Below, one piece after another: positions 25,506-38,159 of a DNA stretch of 64,000 nt. Each line of letters begins with the position of its first letter. The stretch's first letter is position 1. Location of the stretch: NCBI GenBank assembly GCA_963971425.1, contig OZ020515.1, positions 15,330,291-15,394,290 on the forward strand, read 5' to 3'. The position numbers and the translations under genes were made by a program. Under the pieces are notes generated by a model. That model saw only the letters and a list, made by a program, of their open reading frames with translations, was not told the origin of the DNA and did no database searches. The DNA is from Bryoerythrophyllum caledonicum (taxonomy: Eukaryota; Streptophyta; Bryopsida; Pottiales; Pottiaceae).

Positions 25506-26260
25506 CATCTCTAAACCAACACGCCGTCCTGAAACATGCCCAATGCACATCAGATATCGGTACCTTCCTTGCTTCTGATACTTCATCACCAATACGAGAG
25601 TACCTTTGGCACTTAGTCGGACCCTTATCGGATCCAAGAGGCATATGATGGAATGCCCAAGCTATATCAGTATTCAATATCAACGTAGCTCCAAAGTCCA
25701 CTAAACAAGCAGCCGTCTCATGAGAAGAAGTAAATACTGACATGGTCGAGCATGCCTATCTTACTCATGCTACCTAGGACCGAGATGAATCTAGTGGGTA
25801 CCAAAAACTGGGGTAGGAAGAGCAGATTGTGAGAGCCTTCTCAGATCCAAGAGGATTGCCAAGAATTCGTCGAGCTACCCCTTATTCTAAAAAGGATTCA
25901 TACGAACAAAATTTTGCTCTATCTGAAGCGACACAACACATCCAGCAACCTCATCAAAACGTGATCATGTTGAGCGATATCTTGCATCAGTAACACAACA
26001 CCCGAAAATGATAACCCTGGATCACGTGTATCCAACCTCGTCCCGAAACAAGCCCAATAAACATCGGAAATCGCCTTGAATTTGAGAGTATCGTAGGCAC
26101 TCTAGCAGACCCTTCTCGGCTCCAAGAGGCATCTGATGGAAAGCCCAAGGTACACAAATATTTGGTACTGTACGATAGGTCGCGCCAAAGTTGACCATTT
26201 AAGCCATGTAAATAGACACTGCGATGCCACTGAACACCACGCCTGTAAACATCATCTTCC
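25490..26260 (-). repeat. Two diverged copies of a coding-like segment
   Basis: The minus-strand frame 25743-25492 contains VDFGATLILNTDIAWAFHHM followed by PLGSDKG. About 0.5 kb away (around 26215-26090, minus) a second copy reads VNFGATYRTVPNICVPWAFH, then QMPLGAEKG. Both are followed by similar sequence leading to a 'tgggcttgttt' motif. They are diverged tandem copies of one segment, broken by stops. The parent protein was not recognised. Confidence 0.4.
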
Positions 26261-26520
26261 TAAACTCTCAGAGGGAAACTTGAAAATAGTGTACTCGCAC
26301 CAACTGCGGACTCCCTGGGACGAGCTTGGCTCCAGCAGCATACACTTCTCTCCACCTTAAAGGAGGGACAGTTTGCTCATGTAGAAGGCGCCCTCTCCCA
26401 AGTTATGTGACAAGAGCCATCGGAGTCGTAAGGTTTATACTGCAACAAGCGGTTCCAGCAGCCCATGGCGCGCCATTGAAAGACATCGATTGGGGCACAA
26501 ATAGCACTCGATACAGATAG

Positions 26521-26915
26521 CAGGCACGAGCATTGCAACAACATAGTAGCTAGGTCTTTAAATTTTCACGAACGATGACGAAAGACAATGAGGGTCGATA
26601 CCTCTCTCGAAGCCGAGATGGATTCAAGGCGTTGCCAGAACTACCCTTCAAACTGCTCCAAGTTTTTCTGTACAGGTAGTCGGTACGAGCATAGCAACAT
26701 CATAAAAGCGAGACTTTCCACGCACGATGACGAAGGTGTTGACTGTTGATACCTCTCTTGGATCCGAGATGGATTCAAGGCGCTACCAAAACCACCCTAC
26801 GAATTGCTCCATCTTGACGAGCTATGTTTCTTTGTGCAGACAGTAGGCACAAGCATACCAACAACATTGAAGCCAGATCTTCAACTTTCCACGAACAATG
26901 ACTAAGGTCTGGAGC
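26521..26915. repeat. Degenerate tandem repeat, period about 160 bp
   Basis: Two full units and one partial unit start near 26522, 26682 and 26846. Each opens with 'ggyacragcat..caac' and continues through 'tttccacg.acgatgac' and 'gatggattcaaggcg'. Non-coding. Confidence 0.6.
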
Positions 26916-26923
26916 TTTGATAT

Positions 26924-27031
26924 AGCTCGTGTACACTAGATACTATATGCAGCTCGTGTGCATAAGATACTCAACACAGCTCGTTTACACAAGATACCCC
27001 ATCCAGCTCGTATACACACGATACTCTAAAA
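26924..27031. repeat. 27-bp tandem repeat, four copies
   Basis: AGCTCG recurs at 26924, 26951, 26978 and 27005, exactly 27 bp apart. Each is followed by a 'tgtacacaagatac'-like stretch. As the period is a multiple of three, it could encode a 9-residue repeat, but stops prevent a long frame. Confidence 0.85.
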
Positions 27032-27301
27032 ACCTGCACCCCGATTTTAACTGCACAAAACTCTAGGCTAGCGGCGCATGCTTGCGGCTTCTTCTTGAGG
27101 CCCCTTGACACTAAACAACTCGCGGGGCAAAAGAAAATATCAACAACGCAGTTGATACTTACCTTTGATCGTTTGCTCGTCCTCTCTATCCCCTGAATTG
27201 ACGCATCGTCCGCTTTGTTGTCCTTCTCCCACCGCGACCGACTTCACATGCTTCTCATTGCGCCTTCTTTATCCTCGCCAACCTACAAGGAACTCATGTC
27301 G

Positions 27302-27365
27302 CTCACTGCCGCACTCGCTCACTGCCGCTCTCGCTCACTGCCGCTCTCGTTCATTGCCGCTTTCG
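27302..27365. repeat. 16-bp tandem repeat, four copies
   Basis: CTCACTGCCGCTCTCG and close variants occur four times head to tail. The plus-strand open frames over it (27165-27469) are products of the repeat. Confidence 0.9.
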
Positions 27366-27770
27366 CAAACTCTCGCAAAAGCCTAGCAAACCCTCACCGC
27401 AGTTGCCTTGCAAAGAAAGTACTCTGGGTACCCTCGAGTCGGGTATGGGATCCTTGCTCTCAGGTTTAGGATTCCGTCTTTTCAATCAGAGTCCTTAGTT
27501 TCAGAGTAGGATACGAGTATCACGTACTACGGCCCTAAAGGAAATTACTTAATCAAAGTGCATTCGGAATTGGGTACAGGATATGGTCATAGCTTCGGTA
27601 GTTCTTATGATCTGCCACTATATTTTGGATCACGTTAATGTTGAAAAGCCCCCGCTGTTTACGTAATTAAGTTTTTAATTTTTAAAGCAAAAATTTGATC
27701 ACTTCATATTTATTAATTAGTAATTATGAATAATTGTTCATAAAAACCAATTACGTAATTGTTATATGTA

Positions 27771-28060
27771 TTATAATTCATACCCTAAATTGACATCAAT
27801 ATTGCTAATCAAAGAACAACAAAATTCCAAAACAAGAATTGATTTGCGGACGCTTAGACCTGCTATTTGTGGTCTTCTCATGTGATTGTCTATTGCACTC
27901 TCCAAGAATGACTCTCCATCATCATTCGCACTATCTGCAGCAATATCTCCATCTTCTATGATTGATCCGCCAACAAAATGCAACACTTTCTGTATTTCTC
28001 CAGGTGATGTCTCTCCTATTTTGGATGTAACTATCTTTTGTTTCATTCTAGATCTTCTAA
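27771..28060 (-). other. Unassigned open frame, possible exon
   Basis: The minus-strand frame has natural-looking composition (KIGETSPGEIQKVLHFVGGS, then an acidic DSANDDGESFLES and HMRRPQIAGLSV). No family was recognised and no partner exon could be joined with confidence. It may be an exon of a decayed or unrecognised gene. Confidence 0.3.
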
Positions 28061-29057
28061 GAGCCTTGGCAGTGGAGAAGTATAAGGTCTGACGCTTTTT
28101 CCTTGTCTTACTACTACTGACGCAAGTATGATCTACACAATCGTTTCCTATTTGTATAAAGTTGCTAAAGCAAGTCTACACACATATACTGCCTTCACAA
28201 TGGCACCACTTTCTTCAGACTGATTGGAACGTCGTTCAGGTGAGCAATCTTATAGAACGAAAGACCAACCTAATCCAACTACAATTGATAACCGTAGTGA
28301 GATTAATAGACGGAGCTGCATTCAATTCAAAATTGGCGAAGTGGGACAATGACCGTTCAAAAACCTTGTGTTAGCAATTATATATTGTTATTAGTATACT
28401 CACAATAGCTGTTGGATTTGAATGAACTTGATAGTCTGTATTTATGTAGATTGATTGAGCTTGGTGGTCTCTGAATTTGAGGTGCGTCTTTTTTATGAAC
28501 CAAAATAGTAATAAAAAAACTTTCCCCTTGACTTTGGAGACCACCAAGTTTACCATGCTTAACATAAATAGACAACCAAACTAGTTCATATTCAATAGTT
28601 ATTGAGAGTAAACTAATAGCAATGTAAATATTCAAAGATGAGTATCAAATTGGCAATGTCAGTGTGTTTTTACGTTTTCCATATTGTCTTCAAGAAGCAG
28701 ATATTCTTGGAAGCACGTCATGTGCTTGATTATAGTTTATAATTATCTTAGACATGGTGTTTCATGGAAAATGGGAATTGGCGTGCCATTTAAATGTGGT
28801 CAGTACCACTCTACTATTTCAAGTGTGATTTAATTGTTGGCGGCTATAACTAAATACCTCACTAATTTGTATCTAATTGGATCTAGTTTCAACTGATTCC
28901 CGGGCATGTGCTCCTTGCTAGAGAATATGGATTGTCTCCATGAATGAATAACCTCTATTTGTCGTTCATATTCATTCTAAGTTTTCGTGTATGCAAGTAC
29001 TTAATCTTTTGTGCCTCTCCTGCACTCCCTCTTTGATTTGGATTTCATTTTGTCCTT
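28061..29057. other. No recognisable feature
   Basis: AT-rich, with no gene-like open frame and no obvious repeat apart from a dispersed 'accaccaag' pair near 28466/28542 in inverted orientation. It is the probable 5' flank of the MULE relic. Confidence 0.4.
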
Positions 29058-29084
29058 GTGAGGTTGCAATTTGTTAAGAATACA

Positions 29085-32000
29085 ATGGCCTTCATTTGTG
29101 CTGATTTGCATTCTATGCCATTTACCTTTCCATTGGGTGAAGATGGTCATGCCATGGTCACTCCTACAACTCTAAGTCTGAGGTTTCAATTTCGTGAAGA
29201 GTCACTCTATGTCAAAGAAGAGGTTTTTGACATTGCAACGGGAATAGTCTCGCATGCTATTGGTCAATTGTCGAGTAGGAACGATGTGGGGACATTCTGG
29301 TTGCTTAAACCCGAAAAGTATCGAGCATACGGAGTCTCTGAGTCGATTTTAGCTGCTTTCACTGAATTTCTTACTCCTCGAGAGTTGTCCACTATTAGCA
29401 TTGAGACCCCAGTGCTTACCAAAGTCAAAGTAGAGCCAGGTCTTGAGACCATCCATGAGCTGAGTGATGATTTGGACAGTGAAGACGTCCAACTTTCAAT
29501 GTTAGAACCAAAGTGCACAGAGTAGAGGGCGCTATCTCCATAAATTATACGCCAAAAGTCGTCTCATCCTATCAGTCCGTCACGCTCTAGCGAGCCGTCA
29601 AAAACTCCACCAAGTTACTCTGTCAGTATAGTTCAGTCCTTAATGAAAGTTAGTGCACGTAAGAGGTCAAAAAACGTCTTGTCTTGAATTGATTTCAATG
29701 CTATTAGACTACAACATGTTGAATTTCTTCCGCCTGATTACAATGGAGACATTGTATTTGAATTTCCTCCGTTAGGAATCCATGGCCAGCAAACTGCAGC
29801 CAAGCAGCCTTGAGGCATGGACAAACGATATAATGGCCATGCTTGGTCTCGCACTGTCACGTCCAATATTCAGAACGAACTGAAACTTACATTCCATACC
29901 TCTTCATGTTTTGGCCACCTTCGTTGTGACAATGTCGACTATGAGTATCTATCTCAAGACCATAGAACCGCTGGTGTGAATGAGACTGAGTGGGATGGAA
30001 TATCTGACAAAGTGTTTGAAGTTGGGTCCAGTCCTCCTACCGGTTCTACACTAGTTTGCAAAATATGTAATGTCCCACCTACATGTATTGCAGTTTACCC
30101 TGCAAAGATATACTATGTGTCTGCAACACCACACATGACGAGAGCATGTGTGCATTTAGGATCTCACGACCATCCTGTCAAGACTGGTGATTACCGTGAC
30201 TTCATTGAGCAGACAGAGAGCTTGATTGGAGAGCAGGTGGAATGGACTCCATCAGCAACTCGTTCCGCCATTGTGCTTGAAACGGCGAAGGAAGTACTTG
30301 GCCCACTCCTTTTGGCTAGAGAAGGTGAGGAACAAAAGACCTTGGAGCTCTCGGAGTTGCTGCCAATCTTTGATCAGTACAAGCATCTAACCTCTCCAAA
30401 TCTTTGTAATTCTGTCTCTACTTTTAGGCATCTCCGACTTTATGGAATCATGGACAACATTACCAAGCTTCGAGGCTCGAGCAACTTGAACTTTGTTAAC
30501 GAGAATATGTTTCCGGGGCAAGGATCAGACATGGACATGGTCTTCGTCTTCAAGATGTCCAAGGTCGGGCTGGCAGCGGAGTTGACTTGGTGAAGCAAAT
30601 GCAGAGTAGGGGTGACCTTGAGAACGCCTGGATAATGTTTGACCATGTCAAACGTGTCAGATCCTAGACTACCCTGGCTTGCCACGTGTACGACTCCACT
30701 TATTGTCGGGTCATGACAATCGCAGTATGTGACATGCAATCGGAGGACGTTGCAGGCCAATCAGTAGTATGGAAGAATTGGAATGTTGTCATGGCGCGCC
30801 ACGGTGTGCTTAAAGTCAATTTCAAGGGATTCATAGCCGACACCGCCCAGGCTAATTGGAACGTTGTTTGCATCATCTATGGAAGCGGAGACGCAAGTGA
30901 GAAAATGATGGATAGAGAAAGGACTTGCCTTTTCCACTGGACACAGTCTCTGGAAAAATATACCAAGGTTGACATCCACTAGGACCTCCAAGCTCAACAC
31001 CAAAAACTCTACCAGCAATACAAGGATCTCAAGTCCATGGCAGAGGCCAATACTAAGTATCTTGCAATTTGAACATGGTGGATGTCATCCGATGGTGCAT
31101 CTGAACAAAGCCTTCCTCGACTTGATTTTTGGCTCGCCTTTTGGCACTTTCGTTTCCGGCAGTGGGATGGCTTCATGCAGCTAGTAATTCCTCTACCTTC
31201 ATCTACATATTTTTGATAATCTACTTCGCCTCCAAACATTACATAATTTCTCTGATGAGGCTAATTTCACACCATTTTACAATTGCAGGATCTCACTCAA
31301 GACAAACTTGCAGAAATGCCATCCTGTAACCTTGCAGAATCGATCCATAATAAGTGGAAACAACAATCCGGCGATCGAGGAGCGACCTGTATGTGGCGAT
31401 CGTGGACGATTTTGTTCGAGGCTTCATGTAGTGCGTAGCATACTACCAATTCCTCAAAGGAGAGCGCCCTCGTACTGGTCCTTCAAAGGAAGAACTGAAG
31501 CTCAGAAGTGCTCAAAGGTTATCGGCTCGAACTAGAAACTCGAAACCACTCCACGAAGCGTTCTTGAAGATGTCTGGCGCCGAAGTGTTGTGCACTAGAA
31601 CTCCTCACGTTGAAGGGGAAGAGGTATTTGTTTCTCTTAAACGAAAGTCAGATACCACTTCTGGTTCTTAATATGAGTCTCACAGGCCTGACAAGATTGG
31701 CATGTCAAGACCGCGCATCCAAACTACATCAACACGCAATGACAATGACCGCAACCTTCCACCAACTCATTCTCCTACACCTTCTGATCGGGAGGAGCCG
31801 CTCCTTGAACCACACCAACCTACTCATCAAATCAATCGCCACCACGTCACTGTTGTGGAAGAGAGTGCATGCGACCCTTCCGAATGGCACATCGCACGCC
31901 TTGCAAAGACATCCGCCAAAGCGTGCTTTGCTCAACAAGCCATCACCAAGAAGAAGTACGTCGCTCGGATTGTGCAAGACGGGAAGAGCACTACTGCTTC

Positions 32001-32731
32001 AACCTACATTGGCATGATGGACAACTACAAAAAGAATAGGAAGGAGTCTATGCAATTCTTCTTCTGCAATGACGACATTGAAAGATGTGTGAAGGGCACT
32101 CGTTGAAAGTCGGTGATGTCAAGACCAAAGGTTCTAGAGGTATAGCCAGTTAAGTTGGAGACCAATTTATCTCGCAAAGAGATCCTCTCCTTGGAGAATG
32201 TAGGCTTTAGACTACCCCAACGGAAGGAGATTTTTCCAGTCATCCTCTGTCAGGACCAACCATTATTTGTCGACTTATCAGCTTACACGACTCCAGCATA
32301 TCCAGACGAATTCCCACCCGTAGATCACAGAAGAATATTTGGTGCAACAAAAAGGCCCCGTCTACCAAGCATGCCAACAATTGTGCGTCGGCCCTATCAT
32401 TGAAAGGAAATGTACACAAGTTATGCATGCTTCCTGCCCCTCCCTTGGATGCATCGTCTCAATGGATTCGGGCACACCTTCAAAGGTCCAGCAGTATTAC
32501 TTGACGATTTCGCAGCTACCTGCATGCACCTGCCTAAATTTCAAGGAGATGGCGACAAAAACAATTGGAAAGCGTGGTCAGTGGGCCAATTATAAGCACC
32601 TCTATTATGTATTTACAGTCATTTGTGGTTTGGATTCAGAGTCTGATACATTCATGCATGCAGCTAGTTTTAGCTTCAATGAAGTGAAGCAAGTCCTAGA
32701 GAGTGGATTGTTGAACCACCTACACTGGTAG
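29085..32731 (+). pseudogene. MULE (Mutator-like) transposase pseudogene
   Basis: A chain of plus-strand frames with stops and frameshifts follows the order of a large plant MULE-type transposase. First comes an N-terminal region (29085-29525). Next is a Zn-binding, FLYWCH-like region in 29817-30593 (SSCFGHLRCDNVDYEYLSQD; LVCKICNVPPTC; HLGSHDHPVK). The DDE core is spread over about 30600-31070, with VYDSTYCRVMTIAVCDMQSE and FKGFIADTAQANWNVV giving the first two acidic positions. A tail at 31330-32106 ends FFFCNDDIERCVKGTR. Last is a SWIM-like end at 32486-32731 (CTCLNFKEM ... YKHLYYVFTVICGL) in which one zinc Cys is replaced. About ten disruptions make it inactive. The terminal inverted repeats were not located. 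Confidence 0.75.
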
Positions 32732-33870
32732 ATTTTACAGTTTCTACAAAGAAACCCTTGTAATAAGCACTTGATTTATTTATTCAGTAGTGAGACTAAA
32801 AGGGCCACTACTTGTTTTTTTTGCAGTATCGCCTTTCTTTTGTTTTTCAAAGTATCAATCAAAATACTCCTCATAATCTTACTACCTTAACTCCACTATG
32901 AGTGCATCGCTTTAACAGAATCTAAAAGACAACACATTGCCTTTCACAAAATCTTCCAAAGTAGTTGCAGTTTTACTCATTTTACCAACTTACCCCATGA
33001 TAAAGCACATCTTGAAAACGAATTTTCAACAATTACTGTGGAGAAATATTCCACGATTATAGGTCCCAAATCTTACCATAAATAGTAAAATATTTTGGAA
33101 ATTTTTATTTTTTAAATCTTCATCTAAGTCTGAACTATTTTTTTAATCTAAAATATCCAAATCTTACTGCTCACCGCTCACACGATAGCCTCATCCGGTG
33201 ATAGGCTTAGTTAAGCCTAGACCTTGTGGTTTAAACCTCTCTCGACCTTCTCATTAGTTAGAAATTGTGGTATGTATAGTGGTATCTAGAGATAGGCATA
33301 TTGTTATACTTGTAATTCTCAAGGATTCTCTGTGGGAATGAATACCTTAGTGTATCTTTTGTGTTAAGATGTGAATTCTTACCAACACGAACTACGGCAG
33401 TTGTGATTGCTACATATCGAGAGAGCAGATATGGCATTGTATCAAGGCTAATTGTGGGATTTAAGAATTGTGGTATTGCATTGCAATGGAAATAATATTT
33501 TTCAGCTACATGCTCAATGAGGATTTGTTGACTCGTGGGTATTATTGCATCGGGACCGTGCGTGCAAATAGAAAGGAATTTGCTACATCACTCAATTATA
33601 GCAACAAGAAGCCATGCGAAATGCTTCACATCATGGTACAAAATGATTGAAAATTGGCCAGCATTTACTTGACGAACTGCTAGGGCGTCCTTATGTTGGC
33701 AACAAAGGCGGATCATGCCAAACCAGGCCGATATGTGAATTGACAAGTAGGGCAGACCATTATTAAGGTAGAGACATCATCTATGCAAACTTTGAATTTC
33801 TTCTATCCTGGATCATATAGTTGCTTCTCCAAAGCATTTTAAATTAAATGATCAGTGGTACCAAGGTTGT
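32732..33870. other. AT-rich, no supportable gene
   Basis: No frame of gene character. The phrase 'tggtatctagagatagg' near 33290 loosely resembles a tRNA-primer site of an LTR element, but no LTR or pol sequence accompanies it. Confidence 0.35.
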
Positions 33871-33879
33871 TTCGGCGTC

Positions 33880-34690
33880 CGTCCGTCCGATAGAGGCTCC
33901 TATCCATCCGATAAGGGTCAACGCTGGTTTGACCATCACTAGAGGTAAATCAATTTACCCACTGCCACGAAGGTACCTACGTGGCTGACACGTCGACTAC
34001 AGGGTTGCGTGCATTCGAACAAGGGCTTGGCGCGTACACCAAAAAAACAAAAAACAAAATTATTATTAATATTTTTTGTACGTGCCCAACCCCTGTAAAC
34101 ATGCGTCCGATCTTTTGGATCAGGCGCATACAAACAAGGGTTGGGCACGTAGGTCAAAAATATATTTATACATATATATTTTTTGGTGTACGCGCCGAAC
34201 CCTTGTTCGTATGCGCCCAACCCTTGTTTGTATGCACCTGATCCAAAAGGTCGGACGCATGCTTACAGGGGTTGGGCACGTATCAAAATTTTATTTTATT
34301 TTTTGTGGGACGAACGCGCCCGACCTCTTTAGGTATGCGCGCGGTTCTATTTGATACGCGCGCAACTTTTTTAGGTATGCACGCGGCCCTTCTGGGCACG
34401 CACCCAGTCCTTTAGGTACGCGCTTGGCCTTTTTAGGTACGCGGCCAATCGTGATTGGTACGTGCGCAGTCCAAAGGTGTGCGCCCGATCCTATGATGTG
34501 ACGTGGAAAGCGGTCTAACATGTGAGCACACGTGTTTTACTAGGGAGTAAGTTGTAATTTGATTTAGGGTTTATGAGTTTTTATTACATGCAACTGTTCC
34601 CCAGAAAGTGTTGTCCGCCGTATCCGTCCGTCCAACCGTCCGTCCGTTCGCTGTCTTTGGGCCCATGTCCGTCTATGTAGACAACCCTGA
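33880..34690. repeat. Hairpin-forming repeat with GTCCGTCCG ends and short internal repeats
   Basis: Bases 34080-34149 and 34209-34282 are inverted copies (cgtgcccaacccctg pairs with caggggttgggcacg), giving a stem of roughly 70 bp around a 60-nt centre. Single CCCAACCCTTG-type units also recur. 34300-34480 repeats 'ttaggtayrcgcgc' about six times. GTCCGTCCGTCCG-type microsatellite occurs at both edges (33885 and 34617). The coding frames here are artefacts of the repeats. It is probably a MITE-like or satellite insertion. Confidence 0.65.
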
Positions 34691-37053
34691 GTGGTACAAT
34701 ATCAATTCCATGGTTGAAATTTGTTGGAGCTTGGCCAATTGGCTTGCTTTAATACAATCCACTCAACACAAGTTACATTAATTTGGCTTGACTAAGCTTC
34801 TAGACTACATATGACTCAAACCCATTTTATCTCTTGTAGTTGCATCATGGTGGAATAAATTCCGAGTCTAATAACTCTAACTCAACATTTATCACCTACA
34901 CTTAGGTAGAGACATTGGCCATGGAAATTTTGTACTCGGCAAAGATGCAAGGAGTGGAAGTGAACAACCAACTCTACACGCTTTTACAATTGTGTCATTG
35001 ACACCAAGAAATAGTGGCAATGGTTGTCCTTTTTTGCGTGGATGTAGCTTTCACTAATGCCTTCATATTGTATGCGGGAGTATGTGCGCAAAAGAACCGC
35101 ATGGTATTGCCACATATAGCCTATAGGGTTATTGCATGTTGTGGCATTTAGCCTCATGGAGATTTTTTAGCCAGCACCTACAAAATACCATGGCCATACA
35201 ACAACAAATCAAGAGAGGAAGGAGACAACATCAAGACAGGGTGATGTTCCTCTTCTAGAGAATTTGGTTGGAATTTGTGTGCGACGCCACCACCGCAAAC
35301 ATATAGTGGTCCTTGAATTGTTACATTGATCAACTAGTGGCCCAAACCATCACTACCTAGGGAGTACTCGTGGGCGGCGCAAGTATACGCAATGCACCGT
35401 GTGCACCCAAAAATTCATTGTATTGAATGTAAGTGGGTAGTTGTGTGTAGAAGACGATGTTTTGTAATGTGATATCGGATCGCAACAAGGCAAATTGATC
35501 CGTCACATTGTTGTTGGGCCTAGAATCTATTACGGTGATGGACATGTCTAGTCTCTAGTTGCAGTCAACCCACACCGTGATGCAGGAGGTCACCTAGTAG
35601 GTCAAGTGGTCAGTGCGCTTCGTACACTTGGAGTTGAACCGCGATGAACGGAATTTCTGTAGGTGGCACAACCTCGCGGGAACGTGACGTTGGAGAAAGT
35701 GGAGCACAAACTCAGGTGTGGGCATGGATATGTGGTGGAACACTTGAAATCTTTCTCAAAGAAGGATTGGCAATGGTGAACAACAAGGAGACGGTTGTGT
35801 ATCTATCTGTTTGTTTGTTTGTTTTGCTCTTGGAATCGCCTCTATTTATATTTGTTTTAAGTCCAAATTTACACTATCCTAAACCCTAAACCCTAAACCT
35901 AAACCCTAAACCCAAGACAAATTCTACTTAGAAATCATTCAAGCACATCATCTTCAAGAGCGATTTTGTGACTCAAGATTAGTTATGCCACCTATAATCA
36001 TTCCCCTCCTCAACATACACACAATGGAATGCAATCCCAAAAAATACATTCGCACAATATAAAAAAATCACCCCCTTCTCCTCGCACAATATACATTATC
36101 CACGCCCATTCTAGACTCACTAATCTCATCTTTCAACATCTAACAATCATACTTTTCATCCCCCGTCACATGCTCTATCCAACTTACTAAGTTCATTCAC
36201 CTTCCGAAAGAGACAAAAAATTTGGATCACTAGGAAGCGCCTTTGACTACAAATGGATTGGAAACGGTATTGCACACCCCCACAATATAGAAGAAACACA
36301 ACAACCAATACATTGGGCAAGACTTGCAGCCAAAAATGATCCAAAATCCACCTCAACGCTTATCATTACACCAGACAATAACTAGTAACAAAACACTAAC
36401 CCCACTTAGGTCCATTCCCAGACTTTCACATCATAATCCTATTCGAGGCAGACTGCATAACATATGAAGAACCCACCTTACTACCCAAATTACTAAAAAA
36501 ACCTAGGTTTGAACCATCTACCATTCAAATACTATGCATACACCATCAAAATAATAAAATTGGCACTTTAGAACAACTTGCCATACTTACTTCTATAACA
36601 AATAGCCTCAACATAAGTGGAATATACACAAACATTGCTCCACCTACACCCCCTTCAACCCCAGTGAATCGTAACAAAAAATGGTCCCATCTTAAATATG
36701 CAAACACAACACAATTCTTTGATATACCAAATTGTATTTTCAAGAATTTGTAGTCTTTGTGCTACTTAACATTGAATAATGTTTTTGCAGCACGAACAAA
36801 GTTATCTTACCTACATCCATTTTATTGAATGTTTTAACAAATACAATATAGCTTTTGGGTTTATTTTAGAAACTACACCACAAGCAACCATTTTTTGGCT
36901 CCGTGGACTCTAAAGAGTTGAAGAGCCATAGTGTAGATAAAATTAAGACATGAAGATAATGAATGTGAAGACTTGTAATACACTTGTTATAGGAGATGTG
37001 GATCATATGTAGACTAGGTTTCAGTCTCAATAATGAAAAGATTGTAAAATTCT
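34691..37053. other. No supportable gene; possible old retroelement remains
   Basis: No conserved motif in any frame. The last 60 bases before 37054 (tctcaataatgaaaagattg) resemble a transcript end of an LTR element, so this may be the remains of an older insertion. The only distinct feature is the telomere-like tract at 35879-35913. Confidence 0.35.
35879..35913 (-). repeat. Short interstitial telomere-like tract (CCCTAAA/TTTAGGG)
   Basis: Five near-perfect units of CCTAAAC/CCCTAAA, one of them one base short, form the plant-type telomere repeat inside the chromosome. It may also be a telo-box cluster. Confidence 0.85.
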
Positions 37054-37057
37054 AGTG

Positions 37058-37424
37058 TGTCAGGATCGGCGCATGGAGGTGTTTGTATAGATGGTATTTG
37101 GGTAGAAACCATCTAGAGAGTTGTGGAGTTACCGGAGAGCCCAAGACTTAGCGTTAATGGGAGATTAGGGTTAGGTTTAGTGCCGCGTGGCGGCTAGGGC
37201 AACGGTGGTGTCTTTCGACACCTCATCTCGGGACTTGGAACCCGGGTGACCTCCACGTGTGGTTGAGGGAGACTCATCTTTCTCAAGTTGAGTCTCCCAC
37301 GTGATGAGGTGAAGGTGTGTGCGTGTTGTACATCGTTAGCCTCATCCATATCATGTTTTCACTCTTGAAGAGTGGCATGGACTCGAATTATTGTGATTTG
37401 TGAGTGTTTATCACTTATTTGTTA
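37058..37424 (+). repeat. 5' terminal repeat, segment B (first 367 bp of the LTR)
   Basis: Same length as 48820-49186, with three substitutions by eye (near 37105, 37330 and 37386). It begins TGTCAGGATCGG, directly after the AGTG flank. It contains a perfect 10-bp stem (GGGAGACTCA at 37267-37276 with TGAGTCTCCC at 37289-37298). At 37425 it stops matching the 3' LTR, whose continuation (segment A) is instead found at 48587. Confidence 0.85.
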
Positions 37425-38159
37425 CTTGAGAAAGATCACTACTAGGATATGAGTGTATTCCTAGTGGTTTAGACACACTTAGAACCTCAAAATATTGTGT
37501 TTGAGGTGTTTTTGGAGTCTTGGTGTAGTGCTGATCCGTTGTTGCTAAATCCCAAGCTTGCTTAACTAGATGAATGAATCTCATTAGCTAAGATAAGGGT
37601 GATGGCGATTCTAAGCCAACCACTGTGGATGAAGGTCCGATGACGAGATCTTTTCTGTGAGGATCCGGAAAGGTCGTTACAGAGGACGTCGGGGGACTGA
37701 AGTTGGTGGGATTGTCTGGAGCTTTGTTTTGCTCGAGCATGTCGCTCGCTCATTGTCTGCATTCAATCGTTGTAACCTGGCGTGGGTGAACCAGCACTAC
37801 CAGGAGGTGTGCTATTGGAATGCGCTCTGAGCGTCGCATTCAACGTCGACCGAGTCTTTGAGCGTCGCGCGGTTGTAGTTGAGAAACAGAAGTTGCAAGT
37901 GTGCCGGTGTTTGTGCGCACAACCTGAGTGAGTTGCTGGAGAAGGAGCAGGTGTTTTCAGCTTGCTGCGACAACCAGTCGGGAGTCTTGATTCAGGCGTG
38001 TTGGAGCGCATCAGCAAGCTGGTGAGCAAGCGGGCGTTTCTCGAGAACGTGTCCACGCTCCGCGCGGTGACCGCCCCGGTGAGGAAGTTGCAGCAGGGAA
38101 GAGATGATGGAGATCAAGACTTGGGCCTCTGTCGACGAGAAGGTGTGAAGGTAGAGTCT

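Noticed and set aside
33285..33310. Possible tRNA-primer site (tggtatctagagatagg)
   Set aside because: Differs from the usual initiator-Met complement by an insertion, and no LTR or pol sequence was found around it.
33940..34521. Frames of 71-93 aa in all directions
   Set aside because: They follow the hairpin and tandem repeats and have no protein character.
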